From: an uncultured Flavobacteriaceae bacterium
GTDB taxonomy: Bacteria; Bacteroidota; Bacteroidia; Flavobacteriales; Flavobacteriaceae
Reading direction: 5' to 3'
NCBI GenBank assembly: GCA_938010765.1
Contig: CALLVX010000015.1
Span: forward strand, 1 to 45,830
DNA: 45,830 bases
Shown: positions 36,075 through 45,830 of the stretch, one piece after another
Numbering within the stretch: position 1 is the stretch's first letter
Layout: each line of letters starts with the position of its first letter
The notes under the pieces: model-generated
What the model saw: only the letters and a program-made list of their open reading frames with translations
The model's database searches: none
What the model was told of the DNA's origin: nothing
Translations under genes and position numbers: made by a program

Positions 36075-36986
36075 TTATTCCTTTCGACTTCGCTTCACCT
36101 TCATAACGGGATTAGAAGTCTTTTGTCTCTTTTTATCCACCGAACTTTTACCTGATTTCAAGTATTCCTTGTATCCCCTTCCTTTAAACTCATATACCGT
36201 TTCACTATCTGGGTGATACAACTCGATGGTACTGTCATTAATAACGTACAGTTCAAAGTAATCATTGCCCATAAAATCGTAAGCAAGTGTTAAAGTTTTG
36301 AGCGTTTCATCGTTTTCTATGTCATACACCTGATAATCTCCGACAAAATCCCACTGGAGATTTGAAATGGAAGTTCCGGTGCCATCTATCGATGATCTAA
36401 ATACGGATGGTGAAAATTGTAAAAAGTTCTCATCATCGAAATCGTTTAACGCACCCTCCTGGCTCGTATACACTTTTTCCCAAACATCGTACTCCTGTAG
36501 AAAGTAGTTGATGTTTTCGTAAAACACGAAATCGTAGTCAAAATTATTGATTTGATATCCGTTTAAGAAATACGAGGTATTTGAACGTGGATCTCGCAAT
36601 TCGATGGTATTGGCATTCACTGCATATACATCGAGCGCCCAAAGACCATCAACATCATGATCTATTTCAACGGTTCCACGAAGGGTACTATAATACCCGA
36701 CATCGATCCCCAAGCCATTTCCTGTTTTACCGATACCAACAATATTATTGTTTGCATACACCGTACCATTTACAAAAGACATGGTAAAGGCCCTTTGTAG
36801 AAAAGGTACTTCCCCACTCCCGGTAGTCGCGTTGATATCTACATACCATAAATCGTGCGAGCGCAGTACTTGATCCGTGTTAAAGGCCGATTCTTCTATA
36901 AAATCGTCCTCGATAATCACATCTGTATGGCAAGAGGTTAATAAAGTCCCTATCAGTATAAATCCTAAAAGTAGCTTCGTCTTCAT
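36075..36986 (-). CDS. Hypothetical lipoprotein with two related beta segments
   Basis: A 303-residue lipoprotein: signal peptide with lipobox LTSC (Cys19), then acidic linker and two related segments. The first contains DVYAVNANTIELRDPRSNTSY and the second ELYVINDSTIELYHPDSETVY, about 120 residues apart, suggesting internal duplication of a beta-rich unit. The last ~30 residues are strongly basic (Lys/Arg-rich tail). I recognise no enzyme motif. It is probably anchored in the cell envelope. It stands alone between divergent gpsA and a terminator. Confidence 0.8.
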   Translation of the reverse strand: MKTKLLLGFILIGTLLTSCHTDVIIEDDFIEESAFNTDQVLRSHDLWYVDINATTGSGEVPFLQRAFTMSFVNGTVYANNNIVGIGKTGNGLGIDVGYYSTLRGTVEIDHDVDGLWALDVYAVNANTIELRDPRSNTSYFLNGYQINNFDYDFVFYENINYFLQEYDVWEKVYTSQEGALNDFDDENFLQFSPSVFRSSIDGTGTSISNLQWDFVGDYQVYDIENDETLKTLTLAYDFMGNDYFELYVINDSTIELYHPDSETVYEFKGRGYKEYLKSGKSSVDKKRQKTSNPVMKVKRSRKE

Positions 36987-37086
36987 ATCATTTCATTTTT
37001 TGGTTCCATCTAATAGAAACAAGCTCCATGCCAAAAATTTTAAATGTCTGATAACCCGCATGTAATGTTTAATATTTTTAATTGAT

Positions 37087-37094
37087 TATTTTTG
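37087..37094 (+). promoter_or_regulatory. gpsA promoter -7 box
   Basis: TATTTTTG matches TAnnTTTG and would give a leader of about 92 bases before the gpsA ATG at 37193. Confidence 0.4.
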
Positions 37095-37192
37095 CGGAAT
37101 GAGGGGATTAGATAATCGATTAACAAAAAAATCCTTTCACTTTTTTGGTTCATTACAAAGTTTGAACGATTAAGAAGAAATGAATACAAGCT

Positions 37193-38194
37193 ATGACAGA
37201 GAATAAAAAATTCGCAGTACTTGGCGGCGGAAGCTGGGCTACGGCCATCGTTAAAATGCTACTGGTAAATCAAGATTATGTTTCTTGGTACATGCGTAAT
37301 TCAGACGCCATAGGGTTTCTAAAAATTCAAAAGCACAACCCAAATTATTTAACTTCGGTTACTTTCGATACAGACAAACTAGTCCTTACCGATAATTTGA
37401 ATACCGCTATCGAGCGAGCCGACATACTCATCTTTGCCATCCCTTCTGCCTTTCTTGATAAAGAACTTCAAAAGCTTACAACCTCACTAAAGGAGAAAAT
37501 AATTTTCTCGGCCATTAAAGGAATTGTTCCTGAAACCGGTTTGATCGTTGGGGAGCACTTTCATGAAAAATACCAAATTCCGTTCGAAAACATCGGCGTA
37601 ATTACGGGTCCCTGCCATGCCGAGGAGGTAGCCTTGGAACGTTTGTCATATTTAACGATTGCCTGCGCAGACCAGAAAAAGGCCAAATTGGTCGCCGATA
37701 ATCTCGGTAGTCATTATATCAAGACCAAAATAAGCAAGGATATTATTGGTACCGAATATGCCGCCATGTTAAAAAACATCTACGCTATTGCCGCCGGCAT
37801 TGCTCATGGGCTAGGATATGGAGATAATTTTCAAAGCGTTTTAATGAGCAATGCGATTCGTGAAATGAAACGGTATATCAAACGCATTCATAGAATAAAC
37901 CGAAATATTAATGAGTCGGCCTATCTGGGCGACCTCTTGGTTACAGGCTATTCTACCTTTAGTCGCAACCGTATGTTCGGGAATATGATCGGGAAAGGGT
38001 ATACCGTGAAAAGTGCCCAAATGGAAATGCGCATGGTCGCCGAAGGGTACTATGCCACGGAAAGTGCTTTTAGATTAAAATCTTCCTTTGAGAAAAAAGC
38101 AAAGACCCCAATTATAGATGCCGTATATGCTGTCTTGTATGAAGGAAAAAATGCAAAGAAGGTATTTAAAACCCTGACCGATAAATTGGACTAA
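37193..38194 (+). CDS. gpsA: NAD(P)+-dependent glycerol-3-phosphate dehydrogenase
   Basis: Reduces dihydroxyacetone phosphate to sn-glycerol-3-phosphate for phospholipid synthesis; cytosolic. The 333 residues have the N-terminal Rossmann motif VLGGGSWATA (9-18), AIKG with Lys109, ITGPCHAEE and the catalytic-helix segment EYAAMLKNIYAIAAGIAHGLGYGDN with Lys194. Its neighbours glpD and glpK are convergent, so biosynthetic and catabolic G3P enzymes face each other across one terminator. It is probably monocistronic. Confidence 0.95.
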   Translation: MTENKKFAVLGGGSWATAIVKMLLVNQDYVSWYMRNSDAIGFLKIQKHNPNYLTSVTFDTDKLVLTDNLNTAIERADILIFAIPSAFLDKELQKLTTSLKEKIIFSAIKGIVPETGLIVGEHFHEKYQIPFENIGVITGPCHAEEVALERLSYLTIACADQKKAKLVADNLGSHYIKTKISKDIIGTEYAAMLKNIYAIAAGIAHGLGYGDNFQSVLMSNAIREMKRYIKRIHRINRNINESAYLGDLLVTGYSTFSRNRMFGNMIGKGYTVKSAQMEMRMVAEGYYATESAFRLKSSFEKKAKTPIIDAVYAVLYEGKNAKKVFKTLTDKLD

Positions 38195-38200
38195 AATAAA

Positions 38201-38232
38201 AAACTCCCTAATCACTTATGATCAGGGAGTTT
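38201..38232. terminator. Terminator between gpsA and glpD
   Basis: AAACTCCCT (38201-38209) pairs with AGGGAGTTT (38224-38232), and ATCA with TGAT inside after one mismatch. On the minus strand the hairpin is followed by TTTATTTTAG, so it is mainly a glpK-glpD terminator that can also act for gpsA. Confidence 0.85.
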
Positions 38233-38268
38233 ATAGTTCGTTTTAAATGAACTCGTTTTAAGTACCCT

Positions 38269-39954
38269 TTATACGCGATCCAAAGAAAAATCGGAATGTT
38301 CCGCCATTTCTTTCTGCAATTCTTCTTTCCAAGCCAAGACTTGTGCGTCGTCTACCTTGCAAATAGTTTTGAACTCTTCGAGTACCGGGTCTAAAAATTG
38401 ACGAATACTATCAATATCAAAATACAACCTTCCTGTTCTACGTATAAAGAAATCCAATGGGTTCTGTACCATCTCAAAATCAATACCAAAACGCACCTCC
38501 GCTTTGATTAGACGTAGGTACGCATCCTTATCTTTCAGTGTTGCATAGGTCTCTAAAATAGTTTCGGTTTGTTTCCCGTAATTCGTAACAAGAAACCAGG
38601 CATCGTGTTCTATAAAGCCGTCTCCTTTGATTCGTTTATACACGTCGGCAATATATTTGGTGACATGTTTGAACTTCTTGAAATCGGAATTCCCACATAA
38701 CGGAATTTCATCGGTAGTACAAGCATTTAATTTTTCGCCTCCTTCTTCCTCTATTTTTTTGGAGATACGGTCTACAATTCTTTCTGCCATTTTGCGATAA
38801 CCGGTAAGCTTACCACCTGCAATGCTGATCAAACCTGTTTCCGAAGTAAAAATTTCATCTTTCCGGGATAGCTCCGAGGCAGACTTCCCTTCCTCATGAA
38901 TCAAAGGTCGAAGCCCTGCCCAAGAAGATACGATGTCATCCAATTCCAATTCAATCTTTGGGAACATATTGTTCACGGCCGAAATAATATAGATAGCATC
39001 TGCCAAATCGGTAGTTACCTTATCCTTATGATCATTGTAATTAGTATCCGATGTACCAACATAGGTAACCTTACCACGAGGAATAGCGAACATCATACGC
39101 CCATCGGGCACATCAAAATAAGTGGAATGCTTTAAAGGCAATTTCTCGTAGGGGAATACCAAGTGTACTCCCTTTGTTAAATGCAAGCGTTTTCCTTTTT
39201 TGGAGTTGTTGATACTTCGAAGCTCATCTACCCAAGGCCCTGCCGCACTGACCACATAATTCGATTTGATGGTGACCGGTTTTCCAGACACCCCATCTTT
39301 TACAACGACCCCGGCAATGGTATCCTCTTCGTATATAAAATCTTCGACTGCGGCATAGTTCAAAGCGGTCGCTCCGAACTGCAGACTTGTTTTGATATTT
39401 TCAATAGTCAAACGGGCATCATCTGTACGATACTCCGCATAATATCCTGCCCCTTTGACTATCTTTTTGGGAAGCAAGGGCTCTAGCTTCATAGCTTCCT
39501 TCTTTTCGAGCATCTTTCGTTTATCATCTCCGGTAACTTGTGCTAAAATATCGTACACTTTTAAGCCTATCGAAGTAAGCCACTTCCCATAGGAACCATT
39601 TTCGATCAATGGCAATAACATCTTTTCGGGCAACACCAAATGGGGCGCCAATTTGTGTACAATGGCCCTTTCTGACCCTACTTCTTTCACCAACCAAAAA
39701 TCGAACTGCTTCAAGTAGCGCAAGCCGCCATGAATCAACTTGGTTGATTTGCTACTCGTACCCGAGGCAAAATCGCCCTTTTCTACCAAGGCCACCTTAA
39801 GGCCGCGGGACGCTGCATCGAGTGCAATACCGCCACCGGTAATACCACCGCCTATAACAACAAGGTCAAAGGTTTCTTTCGCCATTTTGGCAACTGTCTT
39901 TTTCCTATCTAAATTTGAGAATTTTATATTTTTTGACATTATTTTACTTTTCAA
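38269..39954 (-). CDS. glpD: FAD-dependent glycerol-3-phosphate dehydrogenase
   Basis: Membrane-associated enzyme oxidising glycerol-3-phosphate to dihydroxyacetone phosphate and passing electrons to quinone. The FAD-binding GGGITGGG motif is at 35-42, with KGDFASGTSSKSTKLIHGGLRYL following as expected for GlpD/GlpA. The C-terminal accessory domain is present. The length is 561 residues. The ORF's extra N-terminus includes an alternative start at Met6 (39939). It is downstream of glpK (44-base gap), giving a glycerol-catabolism operon; no glpF-type facilitator is present between them. Confidence 0.95.
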   Translation of the reverse strand: MKSKIMSKNIKFSNLDRKKTVAKMAKETFDLVVIGGGITGGGIALDAASRGLKVALVEKGDFASGTSSKSTKLIHGGLRYLKQFDFWLVKEVGSERAIVHKLAPHLVLPEKMLLPLIENGSYGKWLTSIGLKVYDILAQVTGDDKRKMLEKKEAMKLEPLLPKKIVKGAGYYAEYRTDDARLTIENIKTSLQFGATALNYAAVEDFIYEEDTIAGVVVKDGVSGKPVTIKSNYVVSAAGPWVDELRSINNSKKGKRLHLTKGVHLVFPYEKLPLKHSTYFDVPDGRMMFAIPRGKVTYVGTSDTNYNDHKDKVTTDLADAIYIISAVNNMFPKIELELDDIVSSWAGLRPLIHEEGKSASELSRKDEIFTSETGLISIAGGKLTGYRKMAERIVDRISKKIEEEGGEKLNACTTDEIPLCGNSDFKKFKHVTKYIADVYKRIKGDGFIEHDAWFLVTNYGKQTETILETYATLKDKDAYLRLIKAEVRFGIDFEMVQNPLDFFIRRTGRLYFDIDSIRQFLDPVLEEFKTICKVDDAQVLAWKEELQKEMAEHSDFSLDRV

Positions 39955-39998
39955 TCCTGTAAATACAGGAGTCTATTTAATTAAGATTGCACCAACAT

Positions 39999-41495
<1,497 letters not shown>

Positions 41496-41528
41496 TTAAA
41501 TTTTACTTTGTAGCATAAAGTAGCATAG

Positions 41529-41536
41529 CAAATATA
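41529..41536 (-). promoter_or_regulatory. glpK-glpD promoter -7 box
   Basis: TATATTTG on the minus strand matches TAnnTTTG, 49 bases before the glpK ATG at 41480. Confidence 0.5.
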
Positions 41537-41580
41537 AGTAAATATAAGCTATTCAACACCATCTGCAAAAAAGCATTGAC

Positions 41581-41596
41581 ACTCTATCGTTAGAGT
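41581..41596 (-). terminator. Short hairpin after pbpC
   Basis: ACTCTA and TAGAGT (loop TCGT) form a 6-bp hairpin 16 bases downstream of the pbpC stop. On the minus strand it is followed, after a ~10-base spacer, by TTTTTT. The bases ACTCTATCGTTA recur inside the pbpC 3' end (~41616), so one copy may derive from the other. Confidence 0.45.
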
Positions 41597-41611
41597 ACTA
41601 AAAAAGCTTAA

Positions 41612-43987
41612 TTACTCTATCGTTATCGTAACAAATACTTCATTTCCAAGGGAATCTATCACTGTAATCTTATGCATTCCTACGGAAGGGACCAGGCCTA
41701 TTTCGTGAAAGTTTTTAGTCTGCGAAACAAAGGCATCATCTAGATACCAAAAAACGGTGGTCTCGGGTTTTGCATGTGCCAACTTTAGTATAAGCTCCCC
41801 AATTTTACCGTCAAAATTTTTGGTCAGGGTGATTCTGCTTCCCATTTTAGGATAAATAAATTCCATTGGTGGTGCATTTGTTTGTTGGCAGTCTTCGCGA
41901 AAAGGGGGAAGTGCACTATATGTAGGGTGTGTACGTTTGTAATAGAACTCCATCAGCGGAGGTAGCGAGAACCAAGATTTCGAAACCGTTTGGGAAAGAT
42001 CGATACAGGACGAATTAACCCGGAATTGCCGTTGCGTATCCAAATGAATGATCGAATGATAACTGCACGCTTGCACATAATTTTTCTTGTTGGGGATTAA
42101 AATAGTCTTTGCAGGACACTGGGCGGTAGCCAGATACCCGCTCTTTTGACAGACATTGATTTCTACAAACTCATCATAGGGTTTGGAAAACCATGAGGAG
42201 ACGGGAAGCACATCAAAAACATCGAATAATATGGGTGCCGCACTCAATACTCCTGTAACGTTGGGCCGTCCTTCCCCATCGGCATTTCCGACCCAGACCC
42301 CCACCACCTGGTCTTTTGTGACTCCAATGGCCCAAGCATCCTTATTACCAAAACTAGTACCCGTTTTCCAAGCTACCTCTTTGCTACTATCATAAAACTC
42401 CCATGATTCGCTCCCATTTGGGCGGTTTACTTCCTTCATAGCCTCAAAAGTGAGGTAGATGCTAGCCGCATCAAACAAGGTTTTTTCGTTGGAAAGATTT
42501 CCAAAAGCGACCTCTGAGTCTTTAATTAAACTTGGTTCTATAAACTCCTTATCGAAATATTCGCTCGAATACTTGTTAAAATGATTTAGGGTACCCGCTA
42601 AATTCGCATAGGTCTTACACAGGTCCCATAAATTGCTTTCCGCGCCTCCCAAAATGAGGGTAAGCCCGTAATGATCGGCCGTTTTGGTAATACCCCCTAA
42701 TTTGAAATACTTCAATTGGTCTCTAAATTTCTCAAGACCGTATTGCTGTAACAAGCGCACCGCAGGTATATTTAAGGAACGGGCCAAAGCCTCCTTCGCC
42801 GGTACCGCACCACTATAATTTTCGCTAAAATTCTCAGGGGTATACCCTGCAATCTGGGTGGGTATATCGGGAACCAACATACCAGGGAGTAGTTCCCCGG
42901 CATCGAGCATCGCAGCGTAGAGCAAAGGTTTAATAACACTACCGGTACTGCGGTTGGCCTGCACCATATCTACATCTTTTTGATGCTCTTTCGTAGTCAT
43001 CGTATTGCCTACATACGCTTTCACCTGCCGTGCATGTACATCTAAGACTAAGACAGCTGCATTGTTTACTTGGTTCTGTTGCAATCTACGATGGTACTTA
43101 TCGACAATGGCATTTACATTTTTTTGTAAATCCTCATCCAAGGTGGTGATTATTCGTTTGCCCTTGTTCTTGCGCGCCATATACTGTACAAGGTGCGGCG
43201 CGCTTTTAGGCAAGGAATAGGGTTTTTGCGGAAGCATTTCGAGCAATGCCAATTCGTAGGTAGTGGCATCGATCAGTTTTTTATCGTGCATTTTTTTCAG
43301 CAGACGATTGCGTTTCTTCAAAAGCCGTTCTTGGTTTTTGCCGGGATAAATTAAACTTGGGGCATTGGGTAATACTGCCAAAGTAGCGGCCTCGGCCCAA
43401 GATAATTGATGAGGGCGCAGCCCAAAGTATCGCCATGCCGCTACATCTAAGCCAACCACATTACCGCCATATGGGGCGTGACTGGTATATAACTGCAGTA
43501 TTTCTTCTTTCGAATAGCGAAACTCCAAACGCGTGGCCAGAACAAGTTCTATCGCCTTCTCAAAGTACGAACGCTCTTTTCCTTTTCGTGCCAAGCGGAT
43601 CACTTGTTGGGTCAAAGTGCTGCCTCCTCGTACTGTTTTTCCTGCCGTTATATTGGCGCCAATGGCCTTTACCATGGATGCTGGATTAAAACCAGGATGC
43701 TTATAAAAGTGTGTATCTTCGAATTGTAGCAGGCATGTCTCGAATTTATAGGGAACGCTGTCGATCTCAGGAAAACGCCACTGCCCGTCTTCAGCAATCT
43801 TGGCTCCCAACAATTTTCCTTGTTCACTCTCGATTACGGTGGCATTGGGCGTTTTGAAAAGCTGCTTGGGAAGACAAAAATAGTAGGCAATTAGAACAAT
43901 CGTCGCAACGATCAGTTTCTTAGGGTGGCGTATGATCCAACTCAATACCTTGCCTCTAGTACGCAGATTTATATTTTTCAAAATCAT
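41612..43987 (-). CDS. pbpC: Penicillin-binding protein 1C
   Basis: Bifunctional peptidoglycan synthase of the PBP1C type, anchored by one N-terminal helix (~25-40). The glycosyltransferase (GT51) domain has the EDTHFY catalytic motif (Glu90) and GGSTLTQQ (121-128). The transpeptidase domain has the active-site STGSVIK (Ser350, Lys353), an SxN-type ARSLN motif and KTGTS. A C-terminal domain of the BiPBP_C type follows (to residue 791), characteristic of PbpC. In many bacteria an alpha-2-macroglobulin gene accompanies pbpC; none is adjacent here. Confidence 0.95.
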   Translation of the reverse strand: MILKNINLRTRGKVLSWIIRHPKKLIVATIVLIAYYFCLPKQLFKTPNATVIESEQGKLLGAKIAEDGQWRFPEIDSVPYKFETCLLQFEDTHFYKHPGFNPASMVKAIGANITAGKTVRGGSTLTQQVIRLARKGKERSYFEKAIELVLATRLEFRYSKEEILQLYTSHAPYGGNVVGLDVAAWRYFGLRPHQLSWAEAATLAVLPNAPSLIYPGKNQERLLKKRNRLLKKMHDKKLIDATTYELALLEMLPQKPYSLPKSAPHLVQYMARKNKGKRIITTLDEDLQKNVNAIVDKYHRRLQQNQVNNAAVLVLDVHARQVKAYVGNTMTTKEHQKDVDMVQANRSTGSVIKPLLYAAMLDAGELLPGMLVPDIPTQIAGYTPENFSENYSGAVPAKEALARSLNIPAVRLLQQYGLEKFRDQLKYFKLGGITKTADHYGLTLILGGAESNLWDLCKTYANLAGTLNHFNKYSSEYFDKEFIEPSLIKDSEVAFGNLSNEKTLFDAASIYLTFEAMKEVNRPNGSESWEFYDSSKEVAWKTGTSFGNKDAWAIGVTKDQVVGVWVGNADGEGRPNVTGVLSAAPILFDVFDVLPVSSWFSKPYDEFVEINVCQKSGYLATAQCPAKTILIPNKKNYVQACSYHSIIHLDTQRQFRVNSSCIDLSQTVSKSWFSLPPLMEFYYKRTHPTYSALPPFREDCQQTNAPPMEFIYPKMGSRITLTKNFDGKIGELILKLAHAKPETTVFWYLDDAFVSQTKNFHEIGLVPSVGMHKITVIDSLGNEVFVTITIE

Positions 43988-44057
43988 ATTCCCGTTCTAC
44001 TAAGCAAATACCAATTTTATACAAATCTTAAAGCCATTCCTACCTTCGAGGGAATCT

Positions 44058-44489
44058 CTAAGAGATATATTCCTTCTCTAAAAAATAGCCTACAATCGCC
44101 TCTTTCATCAGTACCGATTGTTCCCCGGCTTTTAAGGGTGGTAATTCTTCTTTTATGGTATAATGTGGCCATCCTTCTTCATCGAAAAAATCGAACTCAT
44201 AATAGCCATATGGCTCTAACAAACGACAAATGGCAATATGCATGAGGTCTAGTTTCTGGTTTTTTTTATATTTTCTATGAAACTGCCCCAATTCTTGTAC
44301 CCCTACTAAATAAATAATGGCGTCAAGATCCAAAGGGTCTCCATCCGAAAATTGGTCCGATAGCTTATCGACCAATAGGTCCCATCGTTCTTTTAATTGT
44401 ATATCTCTTGCCATTTTAGCCTGCTTAACATCGTTCCATTTAAGTGCGAAAGGTCCCAGACCCAACATCCTTTCAAAGGTACAAATCAA
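44058..44489 (-). CDS. Conserved hypothetical protein
   Basis: A 143-residue soluble protein I recognise only as a conserved flavobacterial hypothetical. It is acidic and helical, with segments LKERWDLLVDKLSDQF, IIYLVGVQELGQ and a C-terminal EGWPHYTIKEELPPLKAGEQ block. No catalytic motif is seen. An alternative start is Met8 (44468). It lies 70 bases before pbpC on the same strand and could be cotranscribed. A divergent cvpA promoter box (44495-44502) abuts its 5' end. Confidence 0.75.
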   Translation of the reverse strand: MICTFERMLGLGPFALKWNDVKQAKMARDIQLKERWDLLVDKLSDQFSDGDPLDLDAIIYLVGVQELGQFHRKYKKNQKLDLMHIAICRLLEPYGYYEFDFFDEEGWPHYTIKEELPPLKAGEQSVLMKEAIVGYFLEKEYIS

Positions 44490-44494
44490 AGCAC

Positions 44495-44502
44495 TATATT
44501 TG
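44495..44502 (+). promoter_or_regulatory. Candidate cvpA promoter -7 box
   Basis: TATATTTG matches TAnnTTTG on the plus strand; the transcript would have a ~93-base leader before the cvpA ATG at 44602. Confidence 0.35.
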
Positions 44503-44601
44503 TCATGAAACTTATTTTGTCGGCGTTCTATATTACAGCAATGAGAAAATAACTATTTCAACAACCCTGACCGTAACGTAGGGGTTCAAAACACTTCTCT
44601 T

Positions 44602-45105
44602 ATGGGTTTCTTGGATATTGTTTTAGGGTTACTGTTGATTTGGGGTTTGTGGAAAGGCCTTAAAAACGGACTTTTTGTAGAATTAGCCTCTTTGATCGCC
44701 TTGATTGCAGGTATTTTTGGCGCTATCCATTTTTCATATATCATTGGGAATTACCTGGCCAATAATATGGAGTGGAACGAGCAGTACATTAACCTTGCAG
44801 CTTTTATTATCACTTTTATAATTATTGTCTTGGTGGTACATTTGGCAGGAAAACTGCTCACTAAAATCGCAGATTTTGCTATGCTGGGCATTGTGAATAA
44901 AATTGCCGGGGGCCTTTTCGGAATGCTTAAAGTAGCTGTCATTCTCGGAGCTTTGATCGTGTTTTTTGATGGAGTCAACAACTCGGTCGGGTTTATCAAT
45001 GATGAGACCAAAAAACAATCGGTGCTTTATGAACCGGTGAAAGAAATCGGAGCATTTGTATTTTCAAAAGTGTTGAAGGGAGAGGAAGAAAAAGAATCTG
45101 AGTAA
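44602..45105 (+). CDS. CvpA family inner-membrane protein
   Basis: A 167-residue protein with four hydrophobic helices (about 4-18, 22-46, 60-82, 97-122) and a charged C-terminal tail. This matches the CvpA (colicin V production protein) family, whose members affect envelope homeostasis in a poorly defined way. The N-terminal FLDIVLGLLLIWGLWKGLKNGL opening is typical. It is followed by a ~170-base gap with no recognisable gene before the convergent partial CDS. Confidence 0.88.
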   Translation: MGFLDIVLGLLLIWGLWKGLKNGLFVELASLIALIAGIFGAIHFSYIIGNYLANNMEWNEQYINLAAFIITFIIIVLVVHLAGKLLTKIADFAMLGIVNKIAGGLFGMLKVAVILGALIVFFDGVNNSVGFINDETKKQSVLYEPVKEIGAFVFSKVLKGEEEKESE

Positions 45106-45274
45106 CCCTCTTACTTTACTTGTAAGACGCAGTTTTTGGAGTTATCTTAGTTCATTAACACTTCTCTTCGTTACAATCTTTGAAAAGCTTTTAGGATACT
45201 TTGAACGACTTATATTCCGCTGTAGTCTTCCCTTAAAAAAGAAATTTTAATAGTATCTCGGGAAATAGATTGAT

Positions 45275-45830
45275 TTAGTTCCTCCTGACTCTATAGGTAA
45301 TTCTTCGATTGGTTATTACCTTGTTCACATAGGGCTTGGACATGGCAATGGTGAAAAACATGTTAGTATTGGTTGTTAAATCTACATTGCTAAAGCTTAC
45401 GACACCATTATCAAATGTTGTCCCTGTTGTGTGCACTAAAGCACCAGTTGTAAAGTCGTCATCCGTATCGATCAATAGTGTAAAATTAGCTACCATACCG
45501 CTAGGTAAGTCAAAATCAAGATTTGAGAAATCGAATGACAATGATACGTTGCCCGGTGCTCCGCTTGTGGATGTTTTCCAGACTTTATTGGCGTATTCGA
45601 CATAATCACTACTTATAGCATAGGGGCTACTCCCAGAAGCAGAATTATTCCCCCAGAGCAGAAAGTCCTTGTCCGCGGCGAACCCGGCGCCCTTGCCGAT
45701 CGTCACGATAGAACCGTTGTTGCCGCTTTTGGACATGCGCTGGTCAAGGGCAGTGGCGTCGTCACGACCGATACCCGCAACATCGTTGTGATAGGACCCG
45801 TTGGCAGAATGGTCCCAAAGCACGGTGGTC
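45275..45830 (-). CDS. C-terminal part of a DUF8202-like surface protein (partial)
   Basis: The open frame runs off the right edge, so only the last ~185 residues are visible. The segment begins LWDHSANGSYHNDVAGIGRDD and continues with KGAGFAADKDFLLWGNN, which I recognise as the DUF8202 pattern of large secreted Bacteroidetes proteins. A beta-rich stretch follows, and it ends with a basic tail ITNRRITYRVRRN. I see no typical type IX secretion C-terminal domain. The first ~150 bases at the right edge are visibly more GC-rich than the rest. Confidence 0.8.
   Translation of the reverse strand, partial: TTVLWDHSANGSYHNDVAGIGRDDATALDQRMSKSGNNGSIVTIGKGAGFAADKDFLLWGNNSASGSSPYAISSDYVEYANKVWKTSTSGAPGNVSLSFDFSNLDFDLPSGMVANFTLLIDTDDDFTTGALVHTTGTTFDNGVVSFSNVDLTTNTNMFFTIAMSKPYVNKVITNRRITYRVRRN

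Overview
The window looks like a chromosomal segment of a marine-type member of the Flavobacteriaceae (Bacteroidetes). The evidence is the gene content (isoleucyl-tRNA synthetase with a GIHH signature, a DksA-like protein beside ileS, a TonB-dependent receptor with an N-terminal carboxypeptidase-regulatory-like domain, a DUF8202-like surface protein), AT-rich intergenic DNA, no Shine-Dalgarno sequences, and several matches to the Bacteroidetes -7 promoter box TAnnTTTG. The genus cannot be fixed from the sequence alone.

Left part (1-22.9 kb) is mostly core metabolism and housekeeping. On the minus strand: hppD (tyrosine degradation), uvrC followed by a patatin-like phospholipase with an outer-membrane barrel, an ileS-dksA-like-adhesin-like-lspA run, recO followed by a TonB-dependent receptor, gdhA, and a cystathionine gamma-synthase-like gene. 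Plus-strand genes are a 5-formyltetrahydrofolate cyclo-ligase, an alanine-rich repeat lipoprotein, a DUF3298-type lipoprotein, and a run of an ArsR-like regulator, a 46-residue ORF, an Asp/Glu racemase-like protein, an ArsC/Spx-like protein and a DMT transporter. A DinB-like gene lies among these on the minus strand.

Middle (22.9-29.1 kb) is the accessory part. A 1347-residue protein of no recognised family, made of two diverged copies of a ~525-residue unit each ending in a glycine-rich hydrophobic segment, sits between decayed transposase remnants: IS982-type on one side, IS66-type and IS200/IS605-type TnpA on the other. This is the best candidate for something undescribed.

Right part (29.1-45.8 kb) returns to ordinary genes: nitronate monooxygenase, bestrophin-like channel, YheT-like hydrolase, a cytochrome c lipoprotein, a hypothetical secreted protein, a SulP transporter, a lipoprotein, a glycerol/glycerol-3-phosphate block (gpsA facing glpD-glpK), penicillin-binding protein 1C, a conserved hypothetical protein, CvpA, and the 3' end of a DUF8202-like protein running off the window. 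Rho-independent terminator hairpins separate many units. I found no tRNA, rRNA, CRISPR array or known riboswitch.
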